Source: Bacilli bacterium
GTDB lineage: Bacteria; Bacillota_I; Bacilli_A; RF39; UBA660
Assembly (NCBI GenBank): GCA_900758895.1
Contig: CAAETG010000218.1
Location: forward strand, 1 to 11,669
Length of the DNA stretch: 11,669 nucleotides
Reading direction: 5' to 3'
The notes under the pieces were generated by a model, which was given only the letters and a program-made list of their open reading frames with translations, had not been told where the DNA came from and searched no databases. Of this stretch, positions 5,582 to 11,669 are shown one piece after another. Numbering within the stretch: the first letter of the stretch is position 1; every line of letters begins with the position of its first letter. Made by a program: the position numbers and the translations under genes.

Positions 5582-7386
5582 TGGCCAAAAGAATGGGTGG
5601 AGGTTCAGGAGCGGTAGATAAAGCTAAGGACTTCAAAGGAACCTTAAAAAAATTATTAAAAATCATCTCAGAATATAAATTGTTAGTAATCTTGGCATTT
5701 ATATTTGCCATTGGAAGTACCGTTTTTGCTATTATATCTCCTAAAATATTAGGAAATGCTACGACTGAAATTTACAATGGAATTATTGCGAAAGTGAATG
5801 GTACAGGTGGAATTGATTTTGGCACTATTAGAACAATTCTCATTTGCTTAGCCATTTTATATATTGTAAGTGCTTTATTTAACTATATTCAAAATTTGAT
5901 TATGACTCATGTATCTCAACGAGCTAGTTATAAATTAAGACGTCAAATTTCTCATAAGTTAAATAAATTATCCATGAGTTATTATGATAAACAAAACACA
6001 GGGGATATTCTTTCTGTTATAACCAATGATATTGATACATTACAATTAAATTTAAATCAATCAGCAACCCAACTAGTATCATCAATTGTCACATTAATTG
6101 GTATATTTATAATGATGTGCACGATTAATATTACCTTAGCAATTATTACAGCCTTAATTTTACCAGTTGCTAGTATCATTGTAATGACAATTGTAAAAAA
6201 GAGTCAAAAACACTTCGTAAATCAACAAAATTTTTTAGGTAGTGTTGATGGTGAAGTAGAGGAAATGATAAGTGGACACACAGTTATTAAAGTTTTTAAT
6301 GCCGAAGAAAAATCAATGAAAAATTTTGATCGTGATAATAGTAATTTGTGTGATGCTGGATTTAAAGCTCAATTCTTATCTGGTCTTATGCATCCTATTA
6401 TGAATTTTGTAGCAAATTTAAACTATACAATTATTGCTATTCTAGGTGCAATCTTTGCTATTAATGGTAAAATCACAATTGGTAATATTCAAAGCTTTAT
6501 TCAATACTCTAGAAACTTTACCAATCCAATCGCTCAACTAGCCCAAATTTCTAATTTAATTCAAAGTATGATCGCTGCAAGTGAAAGAGTATTTAACTTC
6601 TTAGAATTAGAAGAATATACTGATGAAGGTACAAAAGATTGCAGTAAAGTAAAAGGAAATATTGAATTTAAACATGTTAAATTTGGCTATGATCCAAATA
6701 AAATCATTATTAAAGACTTTAATGCCAAAGTAAGTAGTGGCCAGAAAATTGCCATTGTAGGTCCTACTGGAGCAGGAAAAACAACAATGGTAAAACTACT
6801 CATGCGATTCTATGAATTAAATGGTGGTGAAATTTTATTAGACGGTATTAATATTAAAGATTATAAACGAAAAGAATATGAAACCGTATTTGCCATGGTT
6901 CTTCAAGATACTTGGTTATTTAATGGAACAATATTAGATAATTTGCGTTATGGTAATTTAAATGCTTCAGATAAAGAAGTAATAGATGCAGCGAAAACTG
7001 CCAGTGCCGATTTCTTTATTAGAACATTACCAGATGGCTATAATTCAATGATTAATGAAGAAACGAACAACATTAGTGGTGGCCAAAAACAATTGCTAAC
7101 CATTGCTAGAGCAATTCTAGCTAATCCAAAAGTATTGATATTAGATGAAGCAACCAGTAATGTTGATACCCGTACAGAAGAATTAATTCAACAAGCGATG
7201 GACAAAGTAATGGAAGGCAGAACCTCATTCATCATTGCCCATAGATTATCAACAATCAAAAATGCTGATTTAATTCTTGTCATGAATGAAGGAGATATTG
7301 TTGAAGTGGGGCGCCATGAAGAACTACTTGCTAAAAATGGATTCTATGCTAAAATTTATAATTCTCAATTTGAAAAAGTCTCATAA
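5581..7386 (+). CDS. ABC exporter half-transporter, catalytically canonical subunit (TM288/BmrD/LmrD-like)
   Basis: Partner subunit of the exporter encoded just upstream. The 601 residues fit the family. A Gly/Lys-rich start (MAKRMGGGSGAVDKAKDF) leads into a six-helix membrane domain (first helix about 33-55), followed by a nucleotide-binding domain from about residue 350. Walker A is GPTGAGKTT (394-402), the signature ISGGQ (498-502), Walker B LILDE (D522, catalytic E523) and the switch histidine H554 (IIAHRLST), so this subunit supplies the intact hydrolytic residues. The X-loop region reads NEETNN, unlike the usual GERG-type sequence. As I recall, many relatives have SQGQ rather than SGGQ in the signature, so the canonical form here is worth noting. 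AAAGGAGGAGG (5563-5573) precedes the ATG and lies inside the end of the first gene. A strong terminator follows immediately. Confidence 0.95.
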   Translation: MAKRMGGGSGAVDKAKDFKGTLKKLLKIISEYKLLVILAFIFAIGSTVFAIISPKILGNATTEIYNGIIAKVNGTGGIDFGTIRTILICLAILYIVSALFNYIQNLIMTHVSQRASYKLRRQISHKLNKLSMSYYDKQNTGDILSVITNDIDTLQLNLNQSATQLVSSIVTLIGIFIMMCTINITLAIITALILPVASIIVMTIVKKSQKHFVNQQNFLGSVDGEVEEMISGHTVIKVFNAEEKSMKNFDRDNSNLCDAGFKAQFLSGLMHPIMNFVANLNYTIIAILGAIFAINGKITIGNIQSFIQYSRNFTNPIAQLAQISNLIQSMIAASERVFNFLELEEYTDEGTKDCSKVKGNIEFKHVKFGYDPNKIIIKDFNAKVSSGQKIAIVGPTGAGKTTMVKLLMRFYELNGGEILLDGINIKDYKRKEYETVFAMVLQDTWLFNGTILDNLRYGNLNASDKEVIDAAKTASADFFIRTLPDGYNSMINEETNNISGGQKQLLTIARAILANPKVLILDEATSNVDTRTEELIQQAMDKVMEGRTSFIIAHRLSTIKNADLILVMNEGDIVEVGRHEELLAKNGFYAKIYNSQFEKVS

Positions 7387-7412
7387 AGATGCTAGAAATA
7401 GTATCTTTTTTT
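7385..7412 (+). terminator. Intrinsic terminator of the ABC exporter operon
   Basis: A 10-bp stem (AAAGATGCTA 7385-7394 with TAGTATCTTT 7399-7408, one G-U pair) closed by a GAAA tetraloop, then four more T. The 5' arm overlaps the last two bases of the stop codon. Confidence 0.9.
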
Positions 7413-7414
7413 AA

Positions 7415-7497
7415 AAAAACGTGATGAACTATCAAATTATTCATGCCAAAAACGTGATGAAACGAGAAAATATTCGTGCCAAAAACGTGATAGAACG
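7415..7497 (+). repeat. 33-bp direct repeats, 2.5 units, upstream of the ATPase gene
   Basis: Units at 7415-7447 and 7448-7480 match at 26 of 33 positions and share AAAAACGTGATGAA at the front and TTC[AG]TGCC at the end. A third, partial unit (7481-7497, AAAAACGTGATAGAACG) runs into the -35 box of the next promoter. The units abut with no spacers. The period is a multiple of three, and the frame from ATG 7423 stays open to TGA 7498-7500, giving a peptide with an 11-residue repeat (KNVMKRENIRA-like). It has no ribosome binding site, so translation is doubtful. Confidence 0.8.
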
Positions 7498-7526
7498 TTG
7501 ACTAATTTTAATGAAAGTGCTATTAT
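7498..7526 (+). promoter_or_regulatory. Promoter of the AAA-ATPase gene
   Basis: TTGACT (7498-7503), a 17-bp spacer and TATTAT (7521-7526) preceded by TGC, an extended -10. The predicted start near 7533 leaves a very short leader containing GGAG (7533-7536). The -35 box directly follows the last 33-bp repeat unit. Confidence 0.7.
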
Positions 7527-7544
7527 TAAAATGGAGTGAAACTT

Positions 7545-8864
7545 ATGAAGAGGAAAATATACAATGATTTATTAGAATGGAAAAACAATGAAGTCAATAA
7601 AAAGCCTTTAATGGTTTTAGGAGTAAGACAATCAGGAAAGACTTATATTATTGACGAATTTTGCAAAAATGAATTTAAACATTATGTTTATATCAATTTA
7701 TTAGAACAAGACAATATTATTGAGTTATATAATTCGAACTTAACATCAGATGAAAAGTTTGCTCAATTAAAAGTTTTATTAAATTTTGACATTGAACAAC
7801 CGGATTCTATCGTATTTATAGATGAAATTCAAGAATCAGAAAAATTAATATCAGAATTAAAATATTTTTGTGAAAAGCACAACGATGTTCGTATTATTTG
7901 TGCCGGTTCACTTTTAGGAGTAAAATTAAAAAGAGCTAAGTTTTCTTTTCCAGTAGGAAAAGTAAAAATGCTTGATATGTATCCTATGGATTTTGAAGAA
8001 TTTTTAATGGCAATGAATGAAGATTTATTAATTAATTTAATAAGAGATGCTTTTGCAAATAATAAAAAAATAGCTTCATCTATTCATGAAAAAGCCTTAA
8101 ATTTATACCGAACATATTTAATTACTGGAGGAATGCCTGAAAGTGTTCAAAATATGGTAAGTACCAATGGAGATTATATTAAATATGATAAAACGATTTT
8201 AAAAGATATACTTAGCTTTTATTTTAAAGACATGAATAAATATGTAACAAATGAAACCGAAGCTTTAAAAATTAGTAGAGTCTATAATTCCCTTCCAACC
8301 CAACTAGCTAACAACTCAAATAAATTTCAATATTCAAAAATAGATAAAAATGCCAGAGCTAGAGAGTATGAAACATCTCTAGATTGGTTAGAAGCAAGCA
8401 ATATGGTACTAAAATCAATATCAGTAAAAACCCTAGAAATACCGCTAGCAGGGTTTGTTGATAATGAAGTATTTAAATTGTACCTAAGCGATGTAGGTAT
8501 TTTAAATAATATTTTAGGTATATCAATGGAGGATATTTTAACTGATAATATTTCTTTATATAAAGGTGTTATCGCTGAAAATTATGTTGCTAATGAATTA
8601 GTATGCAATAAACATGATTTATACTATTGGAAAAATGATAATTTAGCCGAAATAGATTTCCTATTATATACAAAAGACGGTATAATACCAGTTGAAGTAA
8701 AAGCGAGCGATAGTACAAAATCAAAAAGTTTAGATATTTATAATGAATTATATCATCCTAAATATTCTATCAGAATTAGTACGAAAGCTTTTGGCTATGA
8801 TCCTAAGAAAAAAATAAAATCAATACCTTTATATGCTGTATTTTGTTTAAAAAAAGATATATAA
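7545..8864 (+). CDS. AAA-family ATPase with DUF4143 C-terminal domain
   Basis: Member of the large AAA_14/DUF4143 family of predicted P-loop ATPases, common in gut Bacillota and often multicopy; the cellular role is unknown. ATG 7545 is 8 bases after GGAG, and the upstream in-frame GTG (7536) overlaps that site. The product is 439 residues, normal for the family. Walker A is GVRQSGKT (26-33), Walker B FIDE (D93, E94), followed by a sensor-like CAGS (119-122). A linker region (about 175-260) precedes the DUF4143 part, which contains YLSDVGILNNILG. Near the end, EID (D371) and VEVKA (E384, K386) form a D-x(n)-ExK arrangement like that of the PD-(D/E)xK nuclease fold seen in this family; nuclease activity is not established. 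It is a single gene with its own promoter, convergent to the XRE gene. Its isolated position behind short repeats hints at an acquired cassette. Confidence 0.93.
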   Translation: MKRKIYNDLLEWKNNEVNKKPLMVLGVRQSGKTYIIDEFCKNEFKHYVYINLLEQDNIIELYNSNLTSDEKFAQLKVLLNFDIEQPDSIVFIDEIQESEKLISELKYFCEKHNDVRIICAGSLLGVKLKRAKFSFPVGKVKMLDMYPMDFEEFLMAMNEDLLINLIRDAFANNKKIASSIHEKALNLYRTYLITGGMPESVQNMVSTNGDYIKYDKTILKDILSFYFKDMNKYVTNETEALKISRVYNSLPTQLANNSNKFQYSKIDKNARAREYETSLDWLEASNMVLKSISVKTLEIPLAGFVDNEVFKLYLSDVGILNNILGISMEDILTDNISLYKGVIAENYVANELVCNKHDLYYWKNDNLAEIDFLLYTKDGIIPVEVKASDSTKSKSLDIYNELYHPKYSIRISTKAFGYDPKKKIKSIPLYAVFCLKKDI

Positions 8865-8896
8865 AAAATTCAGAAGACTAATCTGAATCTTTTTTT
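8865..8896. terminator. Bidirectional terminator between the ATPase and XRE genes
   Basis: ATTCAGA (8868-8874) pairs with TCTGAAT (8882-8888) around AGACTAA; flanking A- and T-runs extend the stem after one mismatch and give U-tracts on both strands. The TAG stop of the minus-strand gene (8878-8880) lies in the loop, as in the terminator at 2910-2941. Confidence 0.85.
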
Positions 8897-9117
8897 ATTA
8901 AATCATCTAAAGAAACATCTAAAGCTACAGAAATGCGGTATAAAGTTTCAACAGAAAAGCCTTTACCATTTTTACATTGTATTTGCCTTACATAATCATG
9001 TGTTAAATCAACCATTTGTGACAACTCCTCAGATGTTATTCCTCTTTCTTTTCGATATTTATTGATATTTTTTCTTATTGTTTCATAAATGTTATTATCA
9101 AATTCTAATTTCTTCAT
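8878..9117 (-). CDS. XRE (Cro/CI)-family transcriptional regulator
   Basis: A 79-residue protein made almost entirely of a Cro/CI-type helix-turn-helix domain (about residues 12-73). The first helix is IYETIRKNINKYRKERG, helix 2 TSEELSQMVDLT (28-39), the recognition helix HDYVRQIQC (40-48), and the closing helices SVETLYRISVALDVSLDDLIKK, with the typical LD-V-SLDDL ending. It has no sensor or protease domain, so it is probably a simple DNA-binding dimer. Its ATG follows AGGTGGTGG on the minus strand (complement of 9125-9133) by about 7 bases, and that site lies inside a 19-bp dyad (9119-9137). A second dyad with the same outer sequence lies 48 bp upstream, so autoregulation is likely. The divergent surface-protein gene is the obvious second target. 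The last codons lie in the shared terminator. Confidence 0.92.
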   Translation of the reverse strand: MKKLEFDNNIYETIRKNINKYRKERGITSEELSQMVDLTHDYVRQIQCKNGKGFSVETLYRISVALDVSLDDLIKKDSD

Positions 9118-9118
9118 T

Positions 9119-9137
9119 TGTTAGCCACCACCTAACA
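9119..9137. promoter_or_regulatory. Dyad A, candidate XRE operator over the regulator's ribosome binding site
   Basis: TGTTAGCCACCACCTAACA has 6-bp arms TGTTAG/CTAACA around 7 bases. On the minus strand the loop and part of the right arm hold the regulator's ribosome binding site, so the element could act as DNA operator or RNA hairpin. It shares TGTTA-N9-TAACA with dyad B at 9167-9185. Confidence 0.5.
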
Positions 9138-9140
9138 ATA

Positions 9141-9159
9141 TTTTAATGCAATATTAAAA
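9141..9159. repeat. AT-rich inverted repeat in the divergent intergenic region
   Basis: TTTTAAT-GCAAT-ATTAAAA has perfect 7-bp arms. It probably lies in the regulator's promoter or leader. Being A/T only in its arms, it could be chance in DNA of this composition. Confidence 0.35.
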
Positions 9160-9166
9160 GTAATAA

Positions 9167-9185
9167 TGTTACCGGAAAGGTAACA
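9167..9185. promoter_or_regulatory. Dyad B, candidate XRE operator upstream of the regulator
   Basis: TGTTACCGGAAAGGTAACA is a perfect 7-bp inverted repeat around GGAAA, with the same 19-bp length and outer TGTTA/TAACA as dyad A. A clear -10 for the minus-strand gene could not be assigned; a weak TTGTTA -35 (complement of 9181-9186) overlaps this dyad. Confidence 0.6.
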
Positions 9186-9192
9186 AATTGTA

Positions 9193-9213
9193 TTGTGAGC
9201 TATTGACTCACAA
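9193..9213. promoter_or_regulatory. Inverted repeat overlapping the -35 box of the surface-protein promoter
   Basis: The arms TTGTGAG (9193-9199) and CTCACAA (9207-9213) are perfect over 7 bp with a 7-base spacer. The -35 box TTGACT (9203-9208) lies across the spacer and right arm, so a protein bound here would block or recruit RNA polymerase. Confidence 0.5.
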
Positions 9214-9231
9214 AAAGATATATGATAAACT
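9203..9231 (+). promoter_or_regulatory. Promoter of the 9254 surface-protein gene
   Basis: TTGACT (9203-9208), a 17-bp spacer and TAAACT (9226-9231) preceded by TGA, an extended -10 element. The predicted start is near 9238, which leaves a leader of only about 16 bases. Confidence 0.6.
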
Positions 9232-9253
9232 TTACTCAAGATAGGTGAGTAAA
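9231..9253. promoter_or_regulatory. Inverted repeat covering the transcript start and ribosome binding site of the surface-protein gene
   Basis: TTTACTCA (9231-9238) and TGAGTAAA (9246-9253) are perfect 8-bp arms around AGATAGG. The ribosome binding site AGGTGAG sits half in the loop, half in the right arm, directly before ATG 9254. Transcription from the predicted start would exclude most of the left arm, so a DNA operator is more likely than an RNA switch. Confidence 0.5.
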
Positions 9254-10576
9254 ATGAAGATAGAAACAATAAAGAAAGGTCATTTGAAAAGAACTGTTAT
9301 AATTGGGGTAGTAGCAGTCCTAATTATTAGTGCTATAGTATTAAACTTTACCAGAGCCAAATATCGTGTAACAGAAAGCATTCCTTTAGTGAATGGAACA
9401 ATCAATTATAGTTTAGCAGATTTAAATGTTGTAGCTTTATACATCGATGGAGAAGAAGCAGAAGAATTAGATAGTAATACGACTTATACATTAGATACAA
9501 CAAATAGTACCTGTACTTATAAAGATGGAACAACAATTGATAATTTAACATTAAACTATGATAGTGATACGGGAGCATTTAGTATTACTCCATATACAAC
9601 AAAGGGAACAAAATGTACTTTGTATTTTGATGAATATAATCAATTTACAGGAAGAAATTATATTTTATCTCATTATGACACTATATTAACAAGAAATGAT
9701 TTTAGTACAACGGTAACAAATACAACAACAGGTACAATTTATAAATCACTAGACGAAACGCAATATGATAATGATGGAGAAGTTTATTATTTTGCTGGAA
9801 ATCCAACTGACAACTGGGTGCGATTTGGCGGTTTTTATTGGCGAATTATTCGAATTAATGGTAATGGCTCTATAAGAATGATTTATCAAGGGACAAGTGC
9901 AAATACAAACGGTGAAGGAACTCAAATTGGTACAAGTTTATTTAATGATTCAGATAGTGACAATGCTTATGTGGGATATATGTATGGAACCGTAGGTAGT
10001 TCAAATTATGAAACAACACATAGTAATATAAATAATAGCAGAGTAAAAGAAGTGATAGATCAATGGTATCAAATTAATTTATTAGATTATACAAATTATA
10101 TTGATATAAATGCAGGATTTTGCAATGATCGTTATCCAAGTACAAGCAATACTAGTAGTAATGGATTAGGCGGTGCGGGAACAAATAAAACATACTATGC
10201 ACCATATTTTAGAGTACAAATTAATAAAACACCAAGTTTTAAATGTACAAATAATAATGATTTATTCACTGCAAGTGGTGCAAGCAATGGTAATAAGGCA
10301 CTTCTTTATTCAATAGGATTAATCACTGCCGATGAAACTGTTTATTCTGGTGGAGTTTATTATGTAGAAAATAGTGATTATTATTTATATACAGGGCAGA
10401 ATTATTGGACGATATCTCCTCATAGTGCTCTTAGTGCTGGTATGTACTATGTTGGATTTACTGGATTTCTTAATTGGACCATTTATAATTCTGGTATTCG
10501 TCCTGTCATCAATTTACGAGGTGATCTTGAATTAGTTGGTTCTGGGACAGCTACAGACCCATATATCGTAAGTTAA
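9254..10576 (+). CDS. Membrane-anchored or secreted surface protein, paralogous to the 1-1418 gene product at its C-terminus
   Basis: ATG 9254 is chosen because AGGTGAG (9243-9249) precedes it by 4 bases; an in-frame GTG (9245) lies inside that site. The 440-residue product begins with a basic stretch (MKIETIKKGHLKR) and one hydrophobic helix (about 14-31), a signal peptide or N-terminal anchor. Residues 37-135 are a Thr/Asn-rich, probably beta-sheet module with two cysteines. Residues about 155-440 match the C-terminal domain of the first gene: YYFAGNPTDNW, FGGFYWRIIR (191-200), FCNDR, IGLITADE, YWTISP, RPVINL and a GSGTATDPY tail, with the two cysteines conserved. It resembles DUF6273-type domains; the function is unknown, and ligand binding outside the cell is the reasonable guess. 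It is divergent from the XRE gene across an operator-rich region, and monocistronic, with a terminator at 10577. Confidence 0.87.
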   Translation: MKIETIKKGHLKRTVIIGVVAVLIISAIVLNFTRAKYRVTESIPLVNGTINYSLADLNVVALYIDGEEAEELDSNTTYTLDTTNSTCTYKDGTTIDNLTLNYDSDTGAFSITPYTTKGTKCTLYFDEYNQFTGRNYILSHYDTILTRNDFSTTVTNTTTGTIYKSLDETQYDNDGEVYYFAGNPTDNWVRFGGFYWRIIRINGNGSIRMIYQGTSANTNGEGTQIGTSLFNDSDSDNAYVGYMYGTVGSSNYETTHSNINNSRVKEVIDQWYQINLLDYTNYIDINAGFCNDRYPSTSNTSSNGLGGAGTNKTYYAPYFRVQINKTPSFKCTNNNDLFTASGASNGNKALLYSIGLITADETVYSGGVYYVENSDYYLYTGQNYWTISPHSALSAGMYYVGFTGFLNWTIYNSGIRPVINLRGDLELVGSGTATDPYIVS

Positions 10577-10604
10577 GATACAAGTTCAATTACTTGTATT
10601 TTTC
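10577..10604 (+). terminator. Intrinsic terminator of the 9254 gene
   Basis: Stem GATACAAGT (10577-10585) with ACTTGTATT (10592-10600), 9 bp including one end G-U pair, loop TCAATT, then TTTTCTT. Confidence 0.8.
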
Positions 10605-10616
10605 TTATATAAAATG

Positions 10617-10625
10617 TGCTATAAT
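10617..10625 (+). promoter_or_regulatory. Extended -10 promoter of the 10642 operon
   Basis: TGC-TATAAT is a perfect -10 hexamer with the TGn extension. The -35 is weak: TTGTAT at 10594-10599 gives a 20-bp spacer and lies in the preceding terminator stem. Confidence 0.6.
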
Positions 10626-10641
10626 GTTTAAGAGGTGTGTT

Positions 10642-11166
10642 ATGAAGAAAAAAGAATTAGTAGATTTAATAACAGGTTTATCTTTAATGTTACTAGCGGG
10701 AGTAATCCTTTTATTACCAACATTTAAAGTAAATGATTTAAGTTTTATTTTAAAAACAATATTTGGTTTTTATGCTTTAATTAAACTAACCCAATTTTTA
10801 TTAATTATCAAAGAAAAAGATTTAGAAAGCTTATTTACTTGTCTCATCTCTTTAGGAGCATTAATAAGTTTATTTTTGATAGAATTTACAACGAAAAATA
10901 TGGTGTTAGTATTATTAATTTGGATGGGTATCATGTGTTTAATTAAACTAAAAAAAGCTGATTTTTATCATGACAAGAAAAATAAAATGTGGATTCTTCG
11001 CTTATTTATGTTATTTGCCTTTTTAACTGCTGGTTTACTAACAGGAATTAATCTTTATTATGAAGCATCTGTTCAAACCATTATTGTTGGCTTTTTCTTC
11101 TTTTTAAATGGTGTATTAGATACAATCGATCCAATCTCTTTATATTTAATGGAGTCTAAAAAATGA
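10642..11166 (+). CDS. Six-helix membrane protein, DUF308/HdeD-like
   Basis: ATG 10642 follows AGAGGTG (10631-10637) by 4 bases; earlier in-frame codons would lie upstream of the promoter's -10 box. The 174-residue product is almost entirely hydrophobic, with six predicted helices at about 8-27, 34-55, 62-82, 86-103, 117-140 and 144-165, joined by short charged loops. Size, six helices in three similar pairs and the G-rich helix starts resemble the DUF308/HdeD family of small membrane proteins, known in E. coli for acid resistance; the match is by general pattern only. The TGA stop overlaps the next gene's start (ATGA), so the two form an operon with coupled translation. No catalytic residues are visible. 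Confidence in the gene is high, in the family low. Confidence 0.85.
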   Translation: MKKKELVDLITGLSLMLLAGVILLLPTFKVNDLSFILKTIFGFYALIKLTQFLLIIKEKDLESLFTCLISLGALISLFLIEFTTKNMVLVLLIWMGIMCLIKLKKADFYHDKKNKMWILRLFMLFAFLTAGLLTGINLYYEASVQTIIVGFFFFLNGVLDTIDPISLYLMESKK

Positions 11167-11669
11167 AATTAGTCACAGATTTTACCGAATATCAAATCTT
11201 AGATTTAAATAATGGAAAAAAATTAGAATCATGGAATGGGATTGTTTTAAGTAGACCAGACCCACAAGTTATATGGAAAAAAGAAGAAAATGCTCTTTGG
11301 GAGTCGGCTGATGCAATATATGATCGAAGTAATACTGGAGGAGGAAAATGGAAGATTAAGAAAAATATTCCTTCATCTTGGATAATTAGTTATCATGATT
11401 TAAAATTTAATTTAAAATTAATGGGATTTAAACATACAGGCTTATTTCCAGAGCAAGCTTACAATTGGAATTTAATTCGCGAAAAAATTAGAAATGCAAA
11501 TAGAGAAATTAAAGTATTAAATTTATTTGCTTACACTGGTGCTGCCACCATTGCGGCCCTTAGTGCCGGTGCAAGTGTTGTTCATGTTGATTCGTCCCGA
11601 GGAATGATTGATTGGGCAAAAGAAAACGTAAAATTAAATCATTTAGAAGATGCTTCTGTTCGTTTCTTA
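11163..11669 (+). CDS. RlmI-like class I SAM-dependent methyltransferase (3' partial)
   Basis: 169 residues are visible before the window ends. The start ATG overlaps the previous stop by 4 bases (ATGA), with GGAG (11151-11154) 8 bases upstream. The N-terminal part (YQILDLNNGKKLESWNGIVLSRPDPQVIW) and the FPEQAYNW box (95-102) are typical of the COG1092/PF10672 group of RNA methyltransferases related to RlmI (23S rRNA m5C1962). SAM-binding motif I is VLNLFAYTGAAT (118-129), and the acidic residue that holds the ribose is D143 in HVDSSRG. No N-terminal PUA domain is present, unlike E. coli RlmI. The catalytic cysteines expected for m5C formation would lie beyond the window, so the target base is not proven. 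Translational coupling to the six-helix membrane protein has no obvious functional meaning. Confidence 0.9.
   Translation, partial: MKLVTDFTEYQILDLNNGKKLESWNGIVLSRPDPQVIWKKEENALWESADAIYDRSNTGGGKWKIKKNIPSSWIISYHDLKFNLKLMGFKHTGLFPEQAYNWNLIREKIRNANREIKVLNLFAYTGAATIAALSAGASVVHVDSSRGMIDWAKENVKLNHLEDASVRFL

Noticed and set aside
7415..7497. A short CRISPR array
   Set aside because: The 33-bp units abut directly with no unique spacers, only two and a half copies exist, and no cas gene is present.
7423..7500. A 25-codon gene across the 33-bp repeats
   Set aside because: It starts 11 bases after the operon terminator without a ribosome binding site or promoter. It is reported as a property of the repeat, not as a gene.
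9231..9253. A riboswitch or RNA thermometer in the leader of the surface-protein gene
   Set aside because: The predicted transcript starts near 9238, which removes most of the left arm from the RNA, and no larger conserved structure is seen. A DNA operator is more likely.
10594..10641. An N-terminal extension of the six-helix protein from TTG 10594
   Set aside because: The extension lies in the preceding terminator and over the -10 box; the ribosome binding site at 10631-10637 fixes the start at 10642.
11164..11166. Mollicutes-type code with TGA as tryptophan
   Set aside because: TGA ends the six-helix protein within a normal ATGA overlap, and every visible tryptophan uses TGG, so the standard code fits.

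Overview
The window is strongly AT-rich DNA with A/T-ending codons, strong purine-rich ribosome binding sites and compact hairpin terminators with U-tracts. This fits a low-GC Bacillota, probably an uncultured gut member of the Bacilli (RF39/Erysipelotrichia-like); the placement is an inference from gene style, not a search. TGA is read as stop (10642-11166 ends in TGA inside an ATGA overlap) and all visible tryptophans are TGG, so the standard bacterial code applies.

Layout. 1-1418 is the 3' part of a large secreted protein with Ig-like and fibronectin-III-like modules and a C-terminal domain of unknown function. 1511-2452 encodes a single-span membrane protein with a long Pro/Glu/Val-rich tail. 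2628-2900 is the HU nucleoid protein. Convergent to it is a small two-helix membrane protein (2925-3245, minus), and the pair shares a bidirectional terminator. 3377-7386 is a two-gene operon for a heterodimeric ABC exporter: the first subunit has the degenerate ATPase site and a large extracytoplasmic insert, the second the canonical site. Its promoter carries an 18-bp near-palindrome that looks like an operator. Then come 33-bp tandem repeats and an AAA-ATPase of the DUF4143 family (7545-8864), convergent to a small XRE-type regulator (8878-9117, minus). Across a 136-bp intergenic region packed with five inverted repeats lies the divergent gene for a second surface protein (9254-10576). Its C-terminal domain is paralogous to that of the first gene. 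The window closes with a six-helix membrane protein (10642-11166) overlapping an RlmI-like SAM methyltransferase cut by the window end (11163-11669).

How the genes relate. Four loci are chromosomal housekeeping or efflux types: HU, the exporter, the DUF308-like protein and the methyltransferase. The more accessory part is 7413-10576. The XRE gene and the surface-protein gene look like a regulator/target pair sharing an operator-dense intergenic region. The ATPase sits between a short tandem repeat and a terminator nearly identical to the one behind hup. Six annotated starts (1511, 3377, 7545, 9254, 10642 and the coupled 11163) are decided here by ribosome binding site position rather than by the longest open frame. 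No gap between genes exceeds 300 bases. No tRNA, rRNA, CRISPR array or transposase was seen.
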